Origin: Chloroflexota bacterium
GTDB lineage: Bacteria > Chloroflexota > Anaerolineae > UBA4142
Direction: 5' to 3'
Assembly (NCBI GenBank): GCA_016865935.1
Contig: VGOB01000025.1
Span: 1-35,307, forward strand
DNA length: 35,307 nucleotides
In this document: piece after piece, positions 7,430 to 15,607 of the stretch
Layout: each line of letters begins with the position of its first letter
How positions within the stretch are numbered: position 1 is the first letter of the stretch
Notes under the pieces: model-generated
Database searches by the model: none
What the model was told of the DNA's origin: nothing
The model's input: the letters and a program-made list of their open reading frames with translations, nothing else
Position numbers and translations under genes: made by a program

Positions 7430-8731
7430 TTACGCCCAGCCGCGCAAGCGCATCGCTTCCGCAACCCGATTGATTGCCACGAGGTATGCCGCAAGCCGTT
7501 TGTGCGCGTTGTACTTTTGCGACATATCGTGCACTGCGTTGAACGCGGCAACCATTTTTTGCTCCAGCCGCTCGTGCACCGTCGGCAGATCCCAATAAAA
7601 GTTGTACGTGTTCTGCACCATCTCGAAATACGAAACGGTCACGCCGCCCGCGTTGCATAGAAAATCAGGAATGACGTAGACGCCGTTTTGATGCAGAATC
7701 GGATCCGCGTCCGGCGTCGTGGGACCGTTCGCGCCTTCCGCCAAAATGCGCGGCTTGATCCGCGCGACATTGTCCTTGCGAATTTGATTGTGCAATGCCG
7801 CCGGGGCGAGGATTTCGCACGGCAGTTCGAGGATCTCTTCACTGCCGACGGGGTTGCCCAACCCGGCAAATCCGGCGGCGACTTTTTTCTCTTTGACGTA
7901 CGCCTGCAGCGCAGACGCGTCGATCCCGTTCGGATTCGCCCACGCGCCGGACACATCCGCCACGCCGACCAGCTTGCAGCCCAAGTCCTGCAACAGCACC
8001 GCCGCCCACGAGCCGACGTTGCCGAATCCTTGCACGACCATCCGCGCGCCTTTCAGATCGAGGTTCAATTTCTTGGCGGCTTCGCGCACGGTGAGCATCA
8101 AGCCGCGTCCGGTCGCGTCTTCGCGTCCCAACGATCCGCCCAGCGCGATCGGCTTGCCGGTGATGACGCCGAATTCGTTGTACCCGTGCATAAACGCGAA
8201 TTCGTCCACCATCCACGCCATAATTTGCGCGTTCGTGTTCACGTCCGGCGCCGGCACGTCTTTGATCAACCCGATGTTGTGCCCGATTTGCCGGATGTAC
8301 GCGCGCGCCAAACGTTCCAATTCGCCGGAGGACAGCGTGCGCGGATCACAGATGATCCCGCCCTTGCCGCCGCCGAGCGGAATGTCCACCAGCGCGCACT
8401 TCCACGTCATCCACGCGGCAAGCGCGCGCACGTCGTCAATCGTTTCTTCCGGATGAAAACGGATGCCGCCCTTGGACGGACCGCGCGCATCGTTGTATTG
8501 CACGCGGAATCCTTGAAAGACGCGCGTCGAGCCATCGTCCATTCGCACCGGCAGCGAGACGTGAATCTCGCGCAGGGGCCAGCGCAACAATTCGTGAATC
8601 CCCGGATCGAGTTTCAAGTGTTGCGCCGCTTCGTCCACCTGGCGTTGGACGATGCGGAACGGATTCAGTTCGGAATCCGAACTGACGCCGACGGCGTGAA
8701 AATCCACCGATTCAGGATGTACTTTACTCAT
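7430..8731 (-). CDS. Glu/Leu/Phe/Val dehydrogenase (glutamate dehydrogenase-like)
   Basis: A 433-residue NAD(P)-dependent amino-acid dehydrogenase, most likely glutamate dehydrogenase, interconverting glutamate with 2-oxoglutarate and ammonia. The substrate domain has GFRVQYNDARGPSKGGIRFHP and the catalytic lysine region MTWKCALVDIPLGGGKGGI (about 100-120). The Rossmann domain carries VVQGFGNVGSWAA (about 212-225), and NAGGVTVSYFEMVQN is near the C-terminus. Length fits the hexameric bacterial enzymes. AGGAG lies about 10 bases before the ATG. It is transcribed away from gatB with closely spaced divergent promoters, and its end meets the YkgJ operon at a shared hairpin. Confidence 0.93.
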   Translation of the reverse strand: MSKVHPESVDFHAVGVSSDSELNPFRIVQRQVDEAAQHLKLDPGIHELLRWPLREIHVSLPVRMDDGSTRVFQGFRVQYNDARGPSKGGIRFHPEETIDDVRALAAWMTWKCALVDIPLGGGKGGIICDPRTLSSGELERLARAYIRQIGHNIGLIKDVPAPDVNTNAQIMAWMVDEFAFMHGYNEFGVITGKPIALGGSLGREDATGRGLMLTVREAAKKLNLDLKGARMVVQGFGNVGSWAAVLLQDLGCKLVGVADVSGAWANPNGIDASALQAYVKEKKVAAGFAGLGNPVGSEEILELPCEILAPAALHNQIRKDNVARIKPRILAEGANGPTTPDADPILHQNGVYVIPDFLCNAGGVTVSYFEMVQNTYNFYWDLPTVHERLEQKMVAAFNAVHDMSQKYNAHKRLAAYLVAINRVAEAMRLRGWA

Positions 8732-8825
8732 AGTTTTTTTCTCCTCACTGAGATTTTTTGTCTTCGCGGACCATTCGATCGCGCGACATCGCGGGCGCGG
8801 ATCGAATTAGTTTTAGACCGATTCT

Positions 8826-8854
8826 AGTATATCCCGAATCGTCAAAAGCGACAA
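8826..8854 (-). promoter_or_regulatory. Predicted promoter of the dehydrogenase gene
   Basis: On the minus strand, TTGTCG (8854-8849), a 17-base spacer and TATACT (8831-8826). Transcription would start near 8819, giving a leader of almost 90 bases. Its -35 box is only 2 bases from the gatB -35 box on the other strand. Confidence 0.55.
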
Positions 8855-8856
8855 CT

Positions 8857-8884
8857 TTGGCAACTCGCGCATCTGTGCTATAAT
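8857..8884 (+). promoter_or_regulatory. Predicted promoter of gatB
   Basis: TTGGCA (8857-8862), a 16-base spacer and a perfect TATAAT (8879-8884). The predicted start near 8891 leaves a leader of only about 11 bases before the ATG at 8902, with no clear Shine-Dalgarno sequence. Confidence 0.75.
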
Positions 8885-8901
8885 CGCGCGAGAGATGCTC
8901 T

Positions 8902-10350
8902 ATGGAATTCGAACCTGTCATCGGTTTGGAAGTACACGCGCAGTTGCTGACCGCGAGCAAAATGTTTTGCGGCTGTTCCGCCGATTACGCCGGCGCGCCG
9001 CCCAACACGCACGTCTGCCCCGTGTGCTTGGGAATGCCCGGCAGTCTGCCGGTGATCAACCGCGCCGCCGTCGAGTACACGATTCTCACCGCGCTCGCGT
9101 TTCATTGCGCGATTCCCGAGTTCGCCAAGTTCGACCGGAAAAATTATCATTACCCCGATTTGATGAAGGGCTATCAAATTTCGCAGTACGATCTGCCGCT
9201 CTCGCGCGATGGTTATGTTGTGATTGACGATGCCGGCGCGACGAAACGCATCGGCATTCGCCGCGTGCATCTGGAAGAAGACACCGCGAAACTTTTTCAC
9301 GCGGACGGCGCGAGTTTGATTGACGTGAATCGCGCCGGCGTGCCGTTGATGGAAATCGTCAGCGAGCCGGAAATGCATTCGGTCGAAGAGGCGCGCCTGT
9401 ATTCGATAAAGTTGCGCCAAATCTTGCGCTATCTCGGCGTCTGCTCCGGCGATATGGAAAAAGGCGCGATGCGTTTCGAGGCGAATATTTCGCTGCGCCC
9501 CAAGGGCTCGCGCGATTTATCGCAGACGCGCGTCGAGATCAAGAACCTCAACTCGCTCCGCGCGATGGTGCACGCGACCGAATTCGAAATCGCGCGGCAA
9601 ACGAAAATTCTGAACGCGGGCGGACGCGTCGAGCAAGAGACGATGGGCTGGGACGAGGCGCGCAACACGACGTACACCCAGCGCAGCAAGGAAGAAGCGC
9701 ACGACTATCGCTATTTCCCAGAGCCGGATTTGCCGCGCTTGCAAATCGCGCGCGACTGGGTCGCCGAACTTGGCGCGCGCTTGCCGGAACTGCCGGACGA
9801 AAAACGCGAACGGCTGATCAGCGCGTTGGGGTTGAGCGCGTACGACGCGAGCGTCATCACCGCCGAGCGCGAAGTTGCCGCGTACTACGACCGCGCGGTC
9901 GAAGCAGGCAAGGCACGCGGCGTGGACGCCAAAGCGATCGCCAATTGGGTCACTGGCGAATTGTTCCGGCTGATGAAAGAGACGAACGCCGAAATCGGCG
10001 CGGTGAAAATCGCACCGGAACAAATTCCAGATTTGCCTGCGCTCGTTTCCGCCGGAACGATCAGCAACACGATCGCCAAAAATGTGTTCGAGGAAATGTT
10101 CAAGTCGGGACAGGACGCGCGCGCGATCATCGCGGCAAAAGGGCTCGCGCAGATCAGTGATCGCGGCGCGTTGCAAGCCATCGTCGAAAAAGTGCTGGCG
10201 GAAAATCCCAAGCCAGTCGCGGAATATCTCGGCGGGAAAGAGACCATCGCGCGCTTTTTGGTGGGGCAAGTGATGAAAGCGACCAAAGGACAGGCGAATC
10301 CGGGAATGGTGAATGAGTTGGTGGCGGAAGCATTGAGCAAGATGAAATAG
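8902..10350 (+). CDS. gatB: Asp-tRNA(Asn)/Glu-tRNA(Gln) amidotransferase subunit B
   Basis: A 482-residue subunit of the GatCAB amidotransferase, which converts misacylated Glu-tRNA(Gln) or Asp-tRNA(Asn) to Gln-tRNA or Asn-tRNA. It opens with the signature [15 protein letters not shown]. The [25 protein letters not shown] stretch (about 24-50) supplies the zinc cysteines. [31 protein letters not shown] and [19 protein letters not shown] are all conserved. The C-terminal YqeY-like domain ends with [16 protein letters not shown]. Length is standard for the family. gatA and gatC are not adjacent. An overlapping out-of-frame ATG at 8895 is not used. Confidence 0.97.
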   Translation: MEFEPVIGLEVHAQLLTASKMFCGCSADYAGAPPNTHVCPVCLGMPGSLPVINRAAVEYTILTALAFHCAIPEFAKFDRKNYHYPDLMKGYQISQYDLPLSRDGYVVIDDAGATKRIGIRRVHLEEDTAKLFHADGASLIDVNRAGVPLMEIVSEPEMHSVEEARLYSIKLRQILRYLGVCSGDMEKGAMRFEANISLRPKGSRDLSQTRVEIKNLNSLRAMVHATEFEIARQTKILNAGGRVEQETMGWDEARNTTYTQRSKEEAHDYRYFPEPDLPRLQIARDWVAELGARLPELPDEKRERLISALGLSAYDASVITAEREVAAYYDRAVEAGKARGVDAKAIANWVTGELFRLMKETNAEIGAVKIAPEQIPDLPALVSAGTISNTIAKNVFEEMFKSGQDARAIIAAKGLAQISDRGALQAIVEKVLAENPKPVAEYLGGKETIARFLVGQVMKATKGQANPGMVNELVAEALSKMK

Positions 10351-10360
10351 CAGGGAGTCA

Positions 10361-10414
10361 GAGGCGAGAGGCGAGGGGCGACATATTTCTCGCTCCTCGC
10401 CGCTCGCCCCTCGC
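10361..10414. repeat. Imperfect inverted repeat of GAGGCGA-type units after gatB
   Basis: GAGGCGAGAGGCGAGGGGCG (10361-10380) faces CGCTCCTCGCC GCTCGCCCCTCGC (10391-10414). No T tract follows, so it is not a classic terminator. The same unit family recurs inside the CydDC coding sequence near 31059-31080. It ends directly at the -35 box of the next promoter. Confidence 0.7.
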
Positions 10415-10415
10415 G

Positions 10416-10444
10416 TTGACATTCCTTGCCACTCGCCATATAAT
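10416..10444 (+). promoter_or_regulatory. Consensus promoter of the roadblock/GTPase operon
   Basis: TTGACA (10416-10421), exactly 17 bases, then TATAAT (10439-10444): full match to both sigma-70 boxes. The start would be near 10451, 22 bases before the ATG, with AAGGT at 10463-10467 as ribosome-binding site. Confidence 0.9.
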
Positions 10445-10472
10445 TTGATTGCAAACAAGGACAAGGTAGTCT

Positions 10473-11129
10473 ATGCCACTTCAAGGCAACCTTCAAGAAA
10501 TGAGTCTCGCCAATTTGATCCAGATCAACTGCCAGGAAATGCGTTCGGCGCAGTTGACGCTGACGCGCGCTGATCAAACCGGCGAGATTTACTTTTCTGA
10601 CGGTCAAGTCGTCCACGCGACGCTCGGCGCGCGGCGCGGCGAAGACGCGATCTACGCGCTGCTCGCGTGGGATGACGGCACGTTCGTCCTCGACCGCGAT
10701 GTGCCGACGCCGGAGAAAACGATTGCCGCGCCGTGGGGCGCACTGTTGTTGGAAGGAATGAAACGCGTGGCAGAGTCGCCCGCCGCGCTCACAGAGGAGG
10801 CAGATATGAGACCCGATGCGCTCGCGCAATTACGCGCGTTGAACGGCGTTGCTGGAGTCGTCATCGCCGCGTCCGACGGCATTGTGTTAGGCGCGGATAT
10901 TCCCGGCAGTGACGGCGAGAACGAAGCCGCCGCCGCCGTTTTCACCGGCTCGTCCGCCGAGCAGTTGGGACAGGTTTTGCAACTCGGCACATTTGGTCAC
11001 GGGCTGGTCATATTAAAAAACAAACGCCTGTTGATTTTGCCGCAACCGGATCGGTACGTCGGCTTGGTCTTGGGCGAGAACGCGTCGCCGACGATTGTGG
11101 CGAACGCGGCGAGCGACGCGCTGAAATAA
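10473..11129 (+). CDS. PATAN (DUF4388) plus roadblock/LC7 domain protein
   Basis: A 218-residue cytoplasmic protein with two domains. Residues 1-100 match DUF4388/PATAN: LQGNLQEMSLANLIQINCQE, then GEIYFSDGQVVHATLGARRGEDAIYALLAWDDGTFVLD. Residues about 112-215 look like a roadblock/LC7 fold (LRALNGVAGVVIAASDGIVLGAD … HGLVILKNKRLLILPQP). Roadblock proteins of the MglB type are GTPase-activating or scaffold partners for Ras-like GTPases, and PATAN domains occur in two-component and gliding systems. It heads an operon that ends with a Rab-like GTPase, so a regulatory role toward that GTPase is inferred. Confidence 0.75.
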   Translation: MPLQGNLQEMSLANLIQINCQEMRSAQLTLTRADQTGEIYFSDGQVVHATLGARRGEDAIYALLAWDDGTFVLDRDVPTPEKTIAAPWGALLLEGMKRVAESPAALTEEADMRPDALAQLRALNGVAGVVIAASDGIVLGADIPGSDGENEAAAAVFTGSSAEQLGQVLQLGTFGHGLVILKNKRLLILPQPDRYVGLVLGENASPTIVANAASDALK

Positions 11130-11158
11130 ACGCGCGCGCGACGGAAGGAGTTGAGCCA

Positions 11159-12391
11159 ATGGAGGCGATTCTTAAAGAAATCAACAGCGTCGTCGGCGTG
11201 ACCGGATCGTTCGTCTGTCTGAACGATGGCAGCGTCGTCGCGCAAGCGTTGCCCGCTTCGTTTGGCGCGGACAGCGTCGCGCTGGCGGCGCGCGTCGCAA
11301 CGCAAACGTTTCACGCGCTCGAAATATCCGGGCGCCACATCGCGGAAACCGATTTGACGTTCGAGCAAGGTCGCTTGATCCTGAAAAATTTGCGCGACGG
11401 ACTTTTGGTGATCGTCTGCGCGCGCAACATCAACCTGGCATTTTTGAATCTGACCGCGAATGTCGCCGCGCGCAAAATCGCCGATGAACTCAGGGCGCCG
11501 ATTGCCGCGCCGACGCCGGAACCGCTCGCGCCGCGCGCGCCGGAACCGGAGATTGTCGCGCCGCCGAGTGCGCCGCCGAGTGCGCCGCCGGTTGCGCCCG
11601 TTGTGGCAAGCGCCGGATTCGCCGAGCTGGAAGACGCGTGGCGGCAAATCAATGGCGAGCTGGAAAAAGGAAAACTCGTCGCGCGCGTGATGAATTCGCT
11701 TGCGATCTGGCTGAGTTGTCCGGACGCGCGCGCGTTGCTCGCGCCGCCGGACAAAAAGCAACTCGACTTTGCCGCGCGGTCGAATCAACGCGAGTCCATT
11801 CGCCGCGCGCTCGAGCGCGTGGGCTATCAGAACAATCAATCGCCCGACGAATTTTTCAATAGCCCGCGCCTCTACTTTACCAACTTGTCGCGCGGCATCT
11901 TCGCGGAATTTTATCTCGACAAGTTCGCGATGTACCATCAGTTCGATCTGGCGCCCTTTCTCGCGCAGGAAGGCGCGACGCTGGCGGCAACCGCGCTCGC
12001 GCTCGCGCGCTTGCAATTGGTCGAAATGCCTCCGCTCGGTTTGTGCGAGTTGAGCGCGCTCTTGCTCGCGCACGATACGAGTCCGCGCGCCGAGCCAGGC
12101 AAAATCGATCTGTCCGCGCTTGCGCGGCTCTGCGCCGACGATTGGGGCTGGTACAAAACCGTGACGATGAATCTACAACGCGTGATGGCGTTCGCCGTCA
12201 AAACGCTGGGCGCGGACGAAAAGGTCGTCATCGTCGAGCGCGCCGAACGGATCTATCAAGCGATCGAATCCGCGCCCAAGGGTTTCGGCTGGCAAGCGCG
12301 CGCGCGCGTCGGCGAAAGTATGCGCTGGTACGATCTCCCACCGACTGCGGGGACGGAACAACGCCCGATCGAAATGCGATATGGGGATTGA
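11159..12391 (+). CDS. Roadblock-like N-terminus with Pro-rich linker and unrecognised C-terminal domain
   Basis: A 410-residue protein. The first ~110 residues resemble a roadblock/LC7 domain (ILKEINSVVGVTGSFVCLNDGSVVAQALP … LLVIVCARNINLAFLNLTA). A low-complexity Ala/Pro/Glu linker follows (about 115-155, with SAPPSAPPVAP). The remaining ~250 residues are mainly helical and do not match a family I recognise; ELEDAWRQINGELEKGKLVARVMNSLAIWLSCPD and HQFDLAPFLAQEGATLAATALALARL are typical stretches. GGAG precedes the ATG. It lies 29 bases after the PATAN-roadblock gene and is probably co-transcribed. It is likely a partner or regulator of the downstream GTPase fusion. Confidence 0.65.
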   Translation: MEAILKEINSVVGVTGSFVCLNDGSVVAQALPASFGADSVALAARVATQTFHALEISGRHIAETDLTFEQGRLILKNLRDGLLVIVCARNINLAFLNLTANVAARKIADELRAPIAAPTPEPLAPRAPEPEIVAPPSAPPSAPPVAPVVASAGFAELEDAWRQINGELEKGKLVARVMNSLAIWLSCPDARALLAPPDKKQLDFAARSNQRESIRRALERVGYQNNQSPDEFFNSPRLYFTNLSRGIFAEFYLDKFAMYHQFDLAPFLAQEGATLAATALALARLQLVEMPPLGLCELSALLLAHDTSPRAEPGKIDLSALARLCADDWGWYKTVTMNLQRVMAFAVKTLGADEKVVIVERAERIYQAIESAPKGFGWQARARVGESMRWYDLPPTAGTEQRPIEMRYGD

Positions 12392-12489
12392 CGGAATAGC
12401 TCCTCCGCAAGTCGCCGCCGAAAATTGGATCTAAATTCTCTGCGCGCCCGCTCCATAACTGCGCGCGGCGTAACCCAAGAAGATCGTTT

Positions 12490-12762
12490 GTGAATACCTG
12501 GCAGACGCGTTTGCAAAATTATCGCCGCATTCTCGGCGGCGTGTTCTACGGAATGTTCGTGCACGATATGGTGCGCGCCGCCACGCGCACGCGCGGCACG
12601 CTGGAACATCTCTTCATTCTGATCACGTTCGGCGACTTGGTCGGCGTGCCGATTCTGCCGCCGTACTATGCGATGCGCCTGCTCCCGTTCGTCGTGCCGG
12701 AAATCAACGGCTGGCGCCGGCGTCTGTTGCGCGAACGCGACATCGTGGATGCAATGTTCTGA
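12490..12762 (+). CDS. Small conserved-looking protein of the GTPase operon
   Basis: A 90-residue protein with no family I recognise. The N-terminal half is basic (RLQNYRRILGGVFYGMFVHDMVRAATRTRG). The middle has a hydrophobic stretch (LFILITFGDLVGVPILPPYYA) that could sit in or on the membrane. The end is charged (NGWRRRLLRERDIVDAMF). The start is a GTG. Its stop and the next gene's ATG are one base apart (TGAGATG), a spacing that suggests translational coupling to the response-regulator/GTPase fusion. The 98 bases upstream hold nothing clear. Confidence 0.65.
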   Translation: MNTWQTRLQNYRRILGGVFYGMFVHDMVRAATRTRGTLEHLFILITFGDLVGVPILPPYYAMRLLPFVVPEINGWRRRLLRERDIVDAMF

Positions 12763-12763
12763 G

Positions 12764-13675
12764 ATGAAAACTTTGCAAACTATTCTCATCGTAGATAACG
12801 ACGCGCGCGTCGTCGAAGAGATCGCGCGCGGGTTGCGTCAGCATACGCCGTTTCAGATCCACGCGTTCACCAACGGCACGGACGCGCGCGCCGCACTTCA
12901 GACCACTCGCTTCGATCTGATCATTACCGATTGGAAGATGGCGGACGTGGACGGCGTCACGCTGATTCGCCAAGCCAAAGCGCGCTCGCCGGAAACGGTC
13001 ACGGTCTTGATGAGCGCGTACGAAATGACCGAAGTCAAAACGCTGGAAGACGATTGGATCGCGCATCATTACTTGAACAAACCGTTCCTGATGGACGATC
13101 TGCTCAGCATCGTCCACGCGATCCTGCCGCCGGAGCCGACGAGTCCCGCCACGCCGGACGCGCCGCACGTGCTCAAAGTCGTTCTCGGCGGCGATGCGAA
13201 CGTCGGCAAGACGAGTCTGATCGAACGCTATTGCACGTGCACGTTCGATCCGCAGCGCGAGATGACGATCGGCGTGGACTTTCATTTGTACGATCTGAAA
13301 CTCGAACAGGTGCCGCTTCGGTTGATCGTGTGGGATTTGGGCGGACAGGAACGCTTTGCGTTCGCGCGGCGCGCGTTTTATCGCGGTACCCAAGCCGTCG
13401 GCTTGGTGTTCGACGTGAGCAACAGCACGTCGTTCTACAACTTGATGCGCTGGTGGCGCGAGACGCGCGAGTTTCTGCCGAATGTGCCGATTGTGCTGCT
13501 CGCCAACAAAACGGATTTGCCGCGCCAGGTGCCGCGCGATCAAGCGGAACAAATCGCGCAAGCGTGGGGCACGCCGTTCTTCGAATCGTCGTGCGCGAGC
13601 GGACAAGGCGTCAATGAATTTTTCGATGCGTTGGCGCAACGCGCGTGGCAATACGCGCGGCAGAAACAAACTTGA
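12764..13675 (+). CDS. Response-regulator receiver fused to Rab/Ras-like small GTPase
   Basis: A 303-residue fusion. Residues 1-121 are a CheY-type receiver with acidic D11 and D13, phospho-acceptor D56 (LIITDWKM), S84 (LMSAYE) and K106 (LNKPF). After a Pro/Thr linker (122-134) comes a complete Rab-like GTPase: Walker A GGDANVGKTSLIERY (K149), switch I with MTIGVDFH (T168), switch II WDLGGQERF (Q195 in the position of Ras Gln61), NKTD (248-251) and a SSCASGQGVNEFF G5 loop. This implies phosphorylation from a sensor kinase could gate a GTPase switch. The ATG at 12764 is used because the frame upstream of it belongs to the preceding gene. The roadblock proteins upstream are candidate GAPs or effectors. 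Confidence 0.9.
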   Translation: MKTLQTILIVDNDARVVEEIARGLRQHTPFQIHAFTNGTDARAALQTTRFDLIITDWKMADVDGVTLIRQAKARSPETVTVLMSAYEMTEVKTLEDDWIAHHYLNKPFLMDDLLSIVHAILPPEPTSPATPDAPHVLKVVLGGDANVGKTSLIERYCTCTFDPQREMTIGVDFHLYDLKLEQVPLRLIVWDLGGQERFAFARRAFYRGTQAVGLVFDVSNSTSFYNLMRWWRETREFLPNVPIVLLANKTDLPRQVPRDQAEQIAQAWGTPFFESSCASGQGVNEFFDALAQRAWQYARQKQT

Positions 13676-13697
13676 TGGAATCACAGAGCCGACCGAT

Positions 13698-14987
13698 ATG
13701 TTCTCGCGCCACAAATTCTCCAGCCGTTCAGTCCTTGTCACAGTTGCGCTCATCCTGAGCGTAGTCGCAGGATGCGCGCCTGCGACTCCCGCGCCCGCGC
13801 CGACCTCTCCCCCTACCCCTCTCCTCACAGGAGAGGGGCGCAGGGGTGAGGTCACTGCCACGCCGACTGTCCCACTGTCCCCCACCGCGACGCTAACGCC
13901 CACTGCCACTCCCACGCCCACGCGCACTGCCGCGCAAGCGCGCGCCGCCGCACTTGCGCCGTTCGCAAGTTTTTCTTGGCGCGCGGACGGCGACGCGATC
14001 ACGCTCACCGATGCGAAAGGCGCGCGCGTTGCCACTCTGGACGCGGAAAAAGGCGGTATTAGCTGGACAGGTGATTTTGCTACTACTCTTAATCCGCTTT
14101 TGTCAACCGAAGCAGGCAGACAGCAAGTTGTCAAATTATTGCAAACCTTACCCAACGCCCATTTTCTTGCCTATGCTGACAGCCGACCAGGATTTCCGCC
14201 CTATGCGGTTACACTGACGCCTGATAATAAAGGCGTTCAAATTGTCCAGGGCTTTGCCGGGACAACAGGATACGAGTGGCATAAAGAAGCCAAAGCACTG
14301 GCAGCTACTTCAGAGGAGGGAAAAGCAATGTATTTTTGGGACAAAACAAAGTCGTCTTGGGAACAATGCATTATTGTCAAAGACGGGGCCAAAGAAAATG
14401 CGATTTTTGGCGCTGACTGGGGCAGATGGATTTGGGACAAAAACGTTAAATATCCTGACAACTGGCAATATGCTGCTGAGGCAAATGAAATTTTGACTGC
14501 TATGAAAGCCCACACTGATTTTTATCCAGCCGCAGTCAGAGACAGTCTCCCTTGGCTTTTCAATATGAAAAACACAGACATATCTAATGTCTCTTATTTT
14601 GCCTGGATTGACAGACAGATAACAGACAAATCATTTGCAGATAAACTGCGCGCAGTCAACGACCCTTTGTTTAGACTAATGGCGGTAAACACAAATGAAA
14701 AAATTACTATTTCCAATCGAAACCAATTCAATATTGTAACCGGAATTGAAATAACTGACGATGAATATTCAGGAAAAATCGCTCGTTTAATGCATGAAAT
14801 GACTCATGCTCGCAAACTCGCCATTTCCTCCTCTGTTTATCGTGAAGTAATCGCATGGTTTAATGAATGGATGATGATGAGACTAACCTGGGACCCTCCA
14901 AAAGGAACCTTTGAATACAAGGCAGATTCAATGAAAAAATTAAGACTATTGTCGCCTTATCTTAATATCAAAGACTATCTGAAATAA
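13698..14987 (+). CDS. Chimeric lipoprotein with HExxH motif; putative zinc metallopeptidase
   Basis: 429 residues. It begins with a lipoprotein signal (…ALILSVVAGC, Cys near 25), then a Thr/Pro-rich linker typical of this genome, part of which (SPPTPLLTGEGRRGE) is encoded by a palindromic repeat. From about residue 120 (base ~14055) codon use changes abruptly from GCG-rich to AT-rich. The AT-rich part encodes an uncharacterised domain that contains HEMTH (MHEMTHARKLAISSSVYREVIAWFNEW), a HExxH zinc-protease motif with a following Glu as possible third ligand. Proteolytic activity is inferred from that motif alone. The structure suggests a foreign gene captured in frame behind a host secretion leader. 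No good Shine-Dalgarno is visible before the ATG. Confidence 0.7.
   Translation: MFSRHKFSSRSVLVTVALILSVVAGCAPATPAPAPTSPPTPLLTGEGRRGEVTATPTVPLSPTATLTPTATPTPTRTAAQARAAALAPFASFSWRADGDAITLTDAKGARVATLDAEKGGISWTGDFATTLNPLLSTEAGRQQVVKLLQTLPNAHFLAYADSRPGFPPYAVTLTPDNKGVQIVQGFAGTTGYEWHKEAKALAATSEEGKAMYFWDKTKSSWEQCIIVKDGAKENAIFGADWGRWIWDKNVKYPDNWQYAAEANEILTAMKAHTDFYPAAVRDSLPWLFNMKNTDISNVSYFAWIDRQITDKSFADKLRAVNDPLFRLMAVNTNEKITISNRNQFNIVTGIEITDDEYSGKIARLMHEMTHARKLAISSSVYREVIAWFNEWMMMRLTWDPPKGTFEYKADSMKKLRLLSPYLNIKDYLK
13802..13853. repeat. Palindromic repeat inside the chimeric lipoprotein gene
   Basis: GACCTCTCCCCCTACCCC TCTCCT and AGGAGAGGGGCGCAGGGG TGAGGTC pair over about 24 bases around a 3-base loop (CAC), with few mismatches. 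It is translated in frame as part of the Pro/Thr linker. Confidence 0.85.
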
Positions 14988-15560
14988 ATCGTTCTGCTCT
15001 TTTCTTTTTCCGCTTGCAATTTTCTTTTAACTCTTTCATAATAAAATTATGCAAAAAATATTACTTATGATTCTTGTTGTTCTTGGTTTAGTGTTAATTT
15101 TTGAATTTGGATATTTTGTTGTGATTAAACAATCTAATAATAAAAACGTACCTCTTACTACTTCTTCTGTTACTGTTCCTACCCCTCGATTATTACCTGA
15201 TGAAAAAATGGTAAAACATAATTTTGATGAGATTTATAAAGACACTGTTGACCCCAAAACCGACGTCTTGTCATCCTCTGTCCTTACCAATACTTATCAG
15301 GGAAAAATAATAAAAATCAGTCATAAATCTGGAGCGCTTGAGGATGTTGCATATCCTTTTAATTTGTTCATCCAACTGCAAGGAGCAAAAGGTAATACCA
15401 AAGCCATGTTTTTTACTGATAAGCAAATAGCAGAAATGGAAAAACAAGGATTTGATGATGTTAAAAAAGGCGACACGCTTCAGGTAACTCTCTCCTACAG
15501 TCTTGTCTCAAAAGACAGCAGTAAAAGCACTACTGCAGAGTCTACCGCGACCCATGCCGA
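14050..15560. other. AT-rich island of probable foreign origin
   Basis: About 1.5 kb with codon and base use unlike everything else in the window: AAA, ATT, TTT and GAA codons dominate and GCGC-rich runs vanish. The change is sharp on the left, within a gene, and abrupt on the right near 15545-15560. It holds most of the chimeric lipoprotein gene and one small membrane-anchored protein. The composition recalls Patescibacteria-type genomes, but that is an impression only. No transposase or att site is visible. An assembly join cannot be excluded from sequence alone. Confidence 0.75.
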
Positions 15561-15564
15561 ATAG
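15049..15564 (+). CDS. Hypothetical membrane-anchored protein of the AT-rich island
   Basis: 171 residues. One N-terminal transmembrane segment (ILLMILVVLGLVLIFEFGYFVVI, roughly 4-26), then a Ser/Thr/Pro-rich stretch and an extracytoplasmic domain of about 110 residues containing YQGKIIKISHKSG … DVAYPFNLFIQLQG … KKGDTLQVTLSYSL. The latter looks like a small beta-barrel, but I do not recognise a family. Base composition matches the preceding AT-rich gene, not the host. The spacer upstream (14988-15048) contains TTTCATAATAAAATT just before the ATG but no strong Shine-Dalgarno sequence. Confidence 0.7.
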   Translation: MQKILLMILVVLGLVLIFEFGYFVVIKQSNNKNVPLTTSSVTVPTPRLLPDEKMVKHNFDEIYKDTVDPKTDVLSSSVLTNTYQGKIIKISHKSGALEDVAYPFNLFIQLQGAKGNTKAMFFTDKQIAEMEKQGFDDVKKGDTLQVTLSYSLVSKDSSKSTTAESTATHAE

Positions 15565-15607
15565 AGGATTTTGGCTCAGCGGGAAGGCGCGGCAGAACGA
15601 ACTAAAA

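Noticed and set aside
7688-8827. 379-residue plus-strand ORF across the dehydrogenase gene
   Set aside because: It is an antisense shadow of a highly conserved dehydrogenase and lacks any recognisable domain.
12392-12489. Promoter or terminator between the second roadblock gene and the small-protein gene
   Set aside because: No convincing stem with a T tract and no paired -35/-10 boxes were found.
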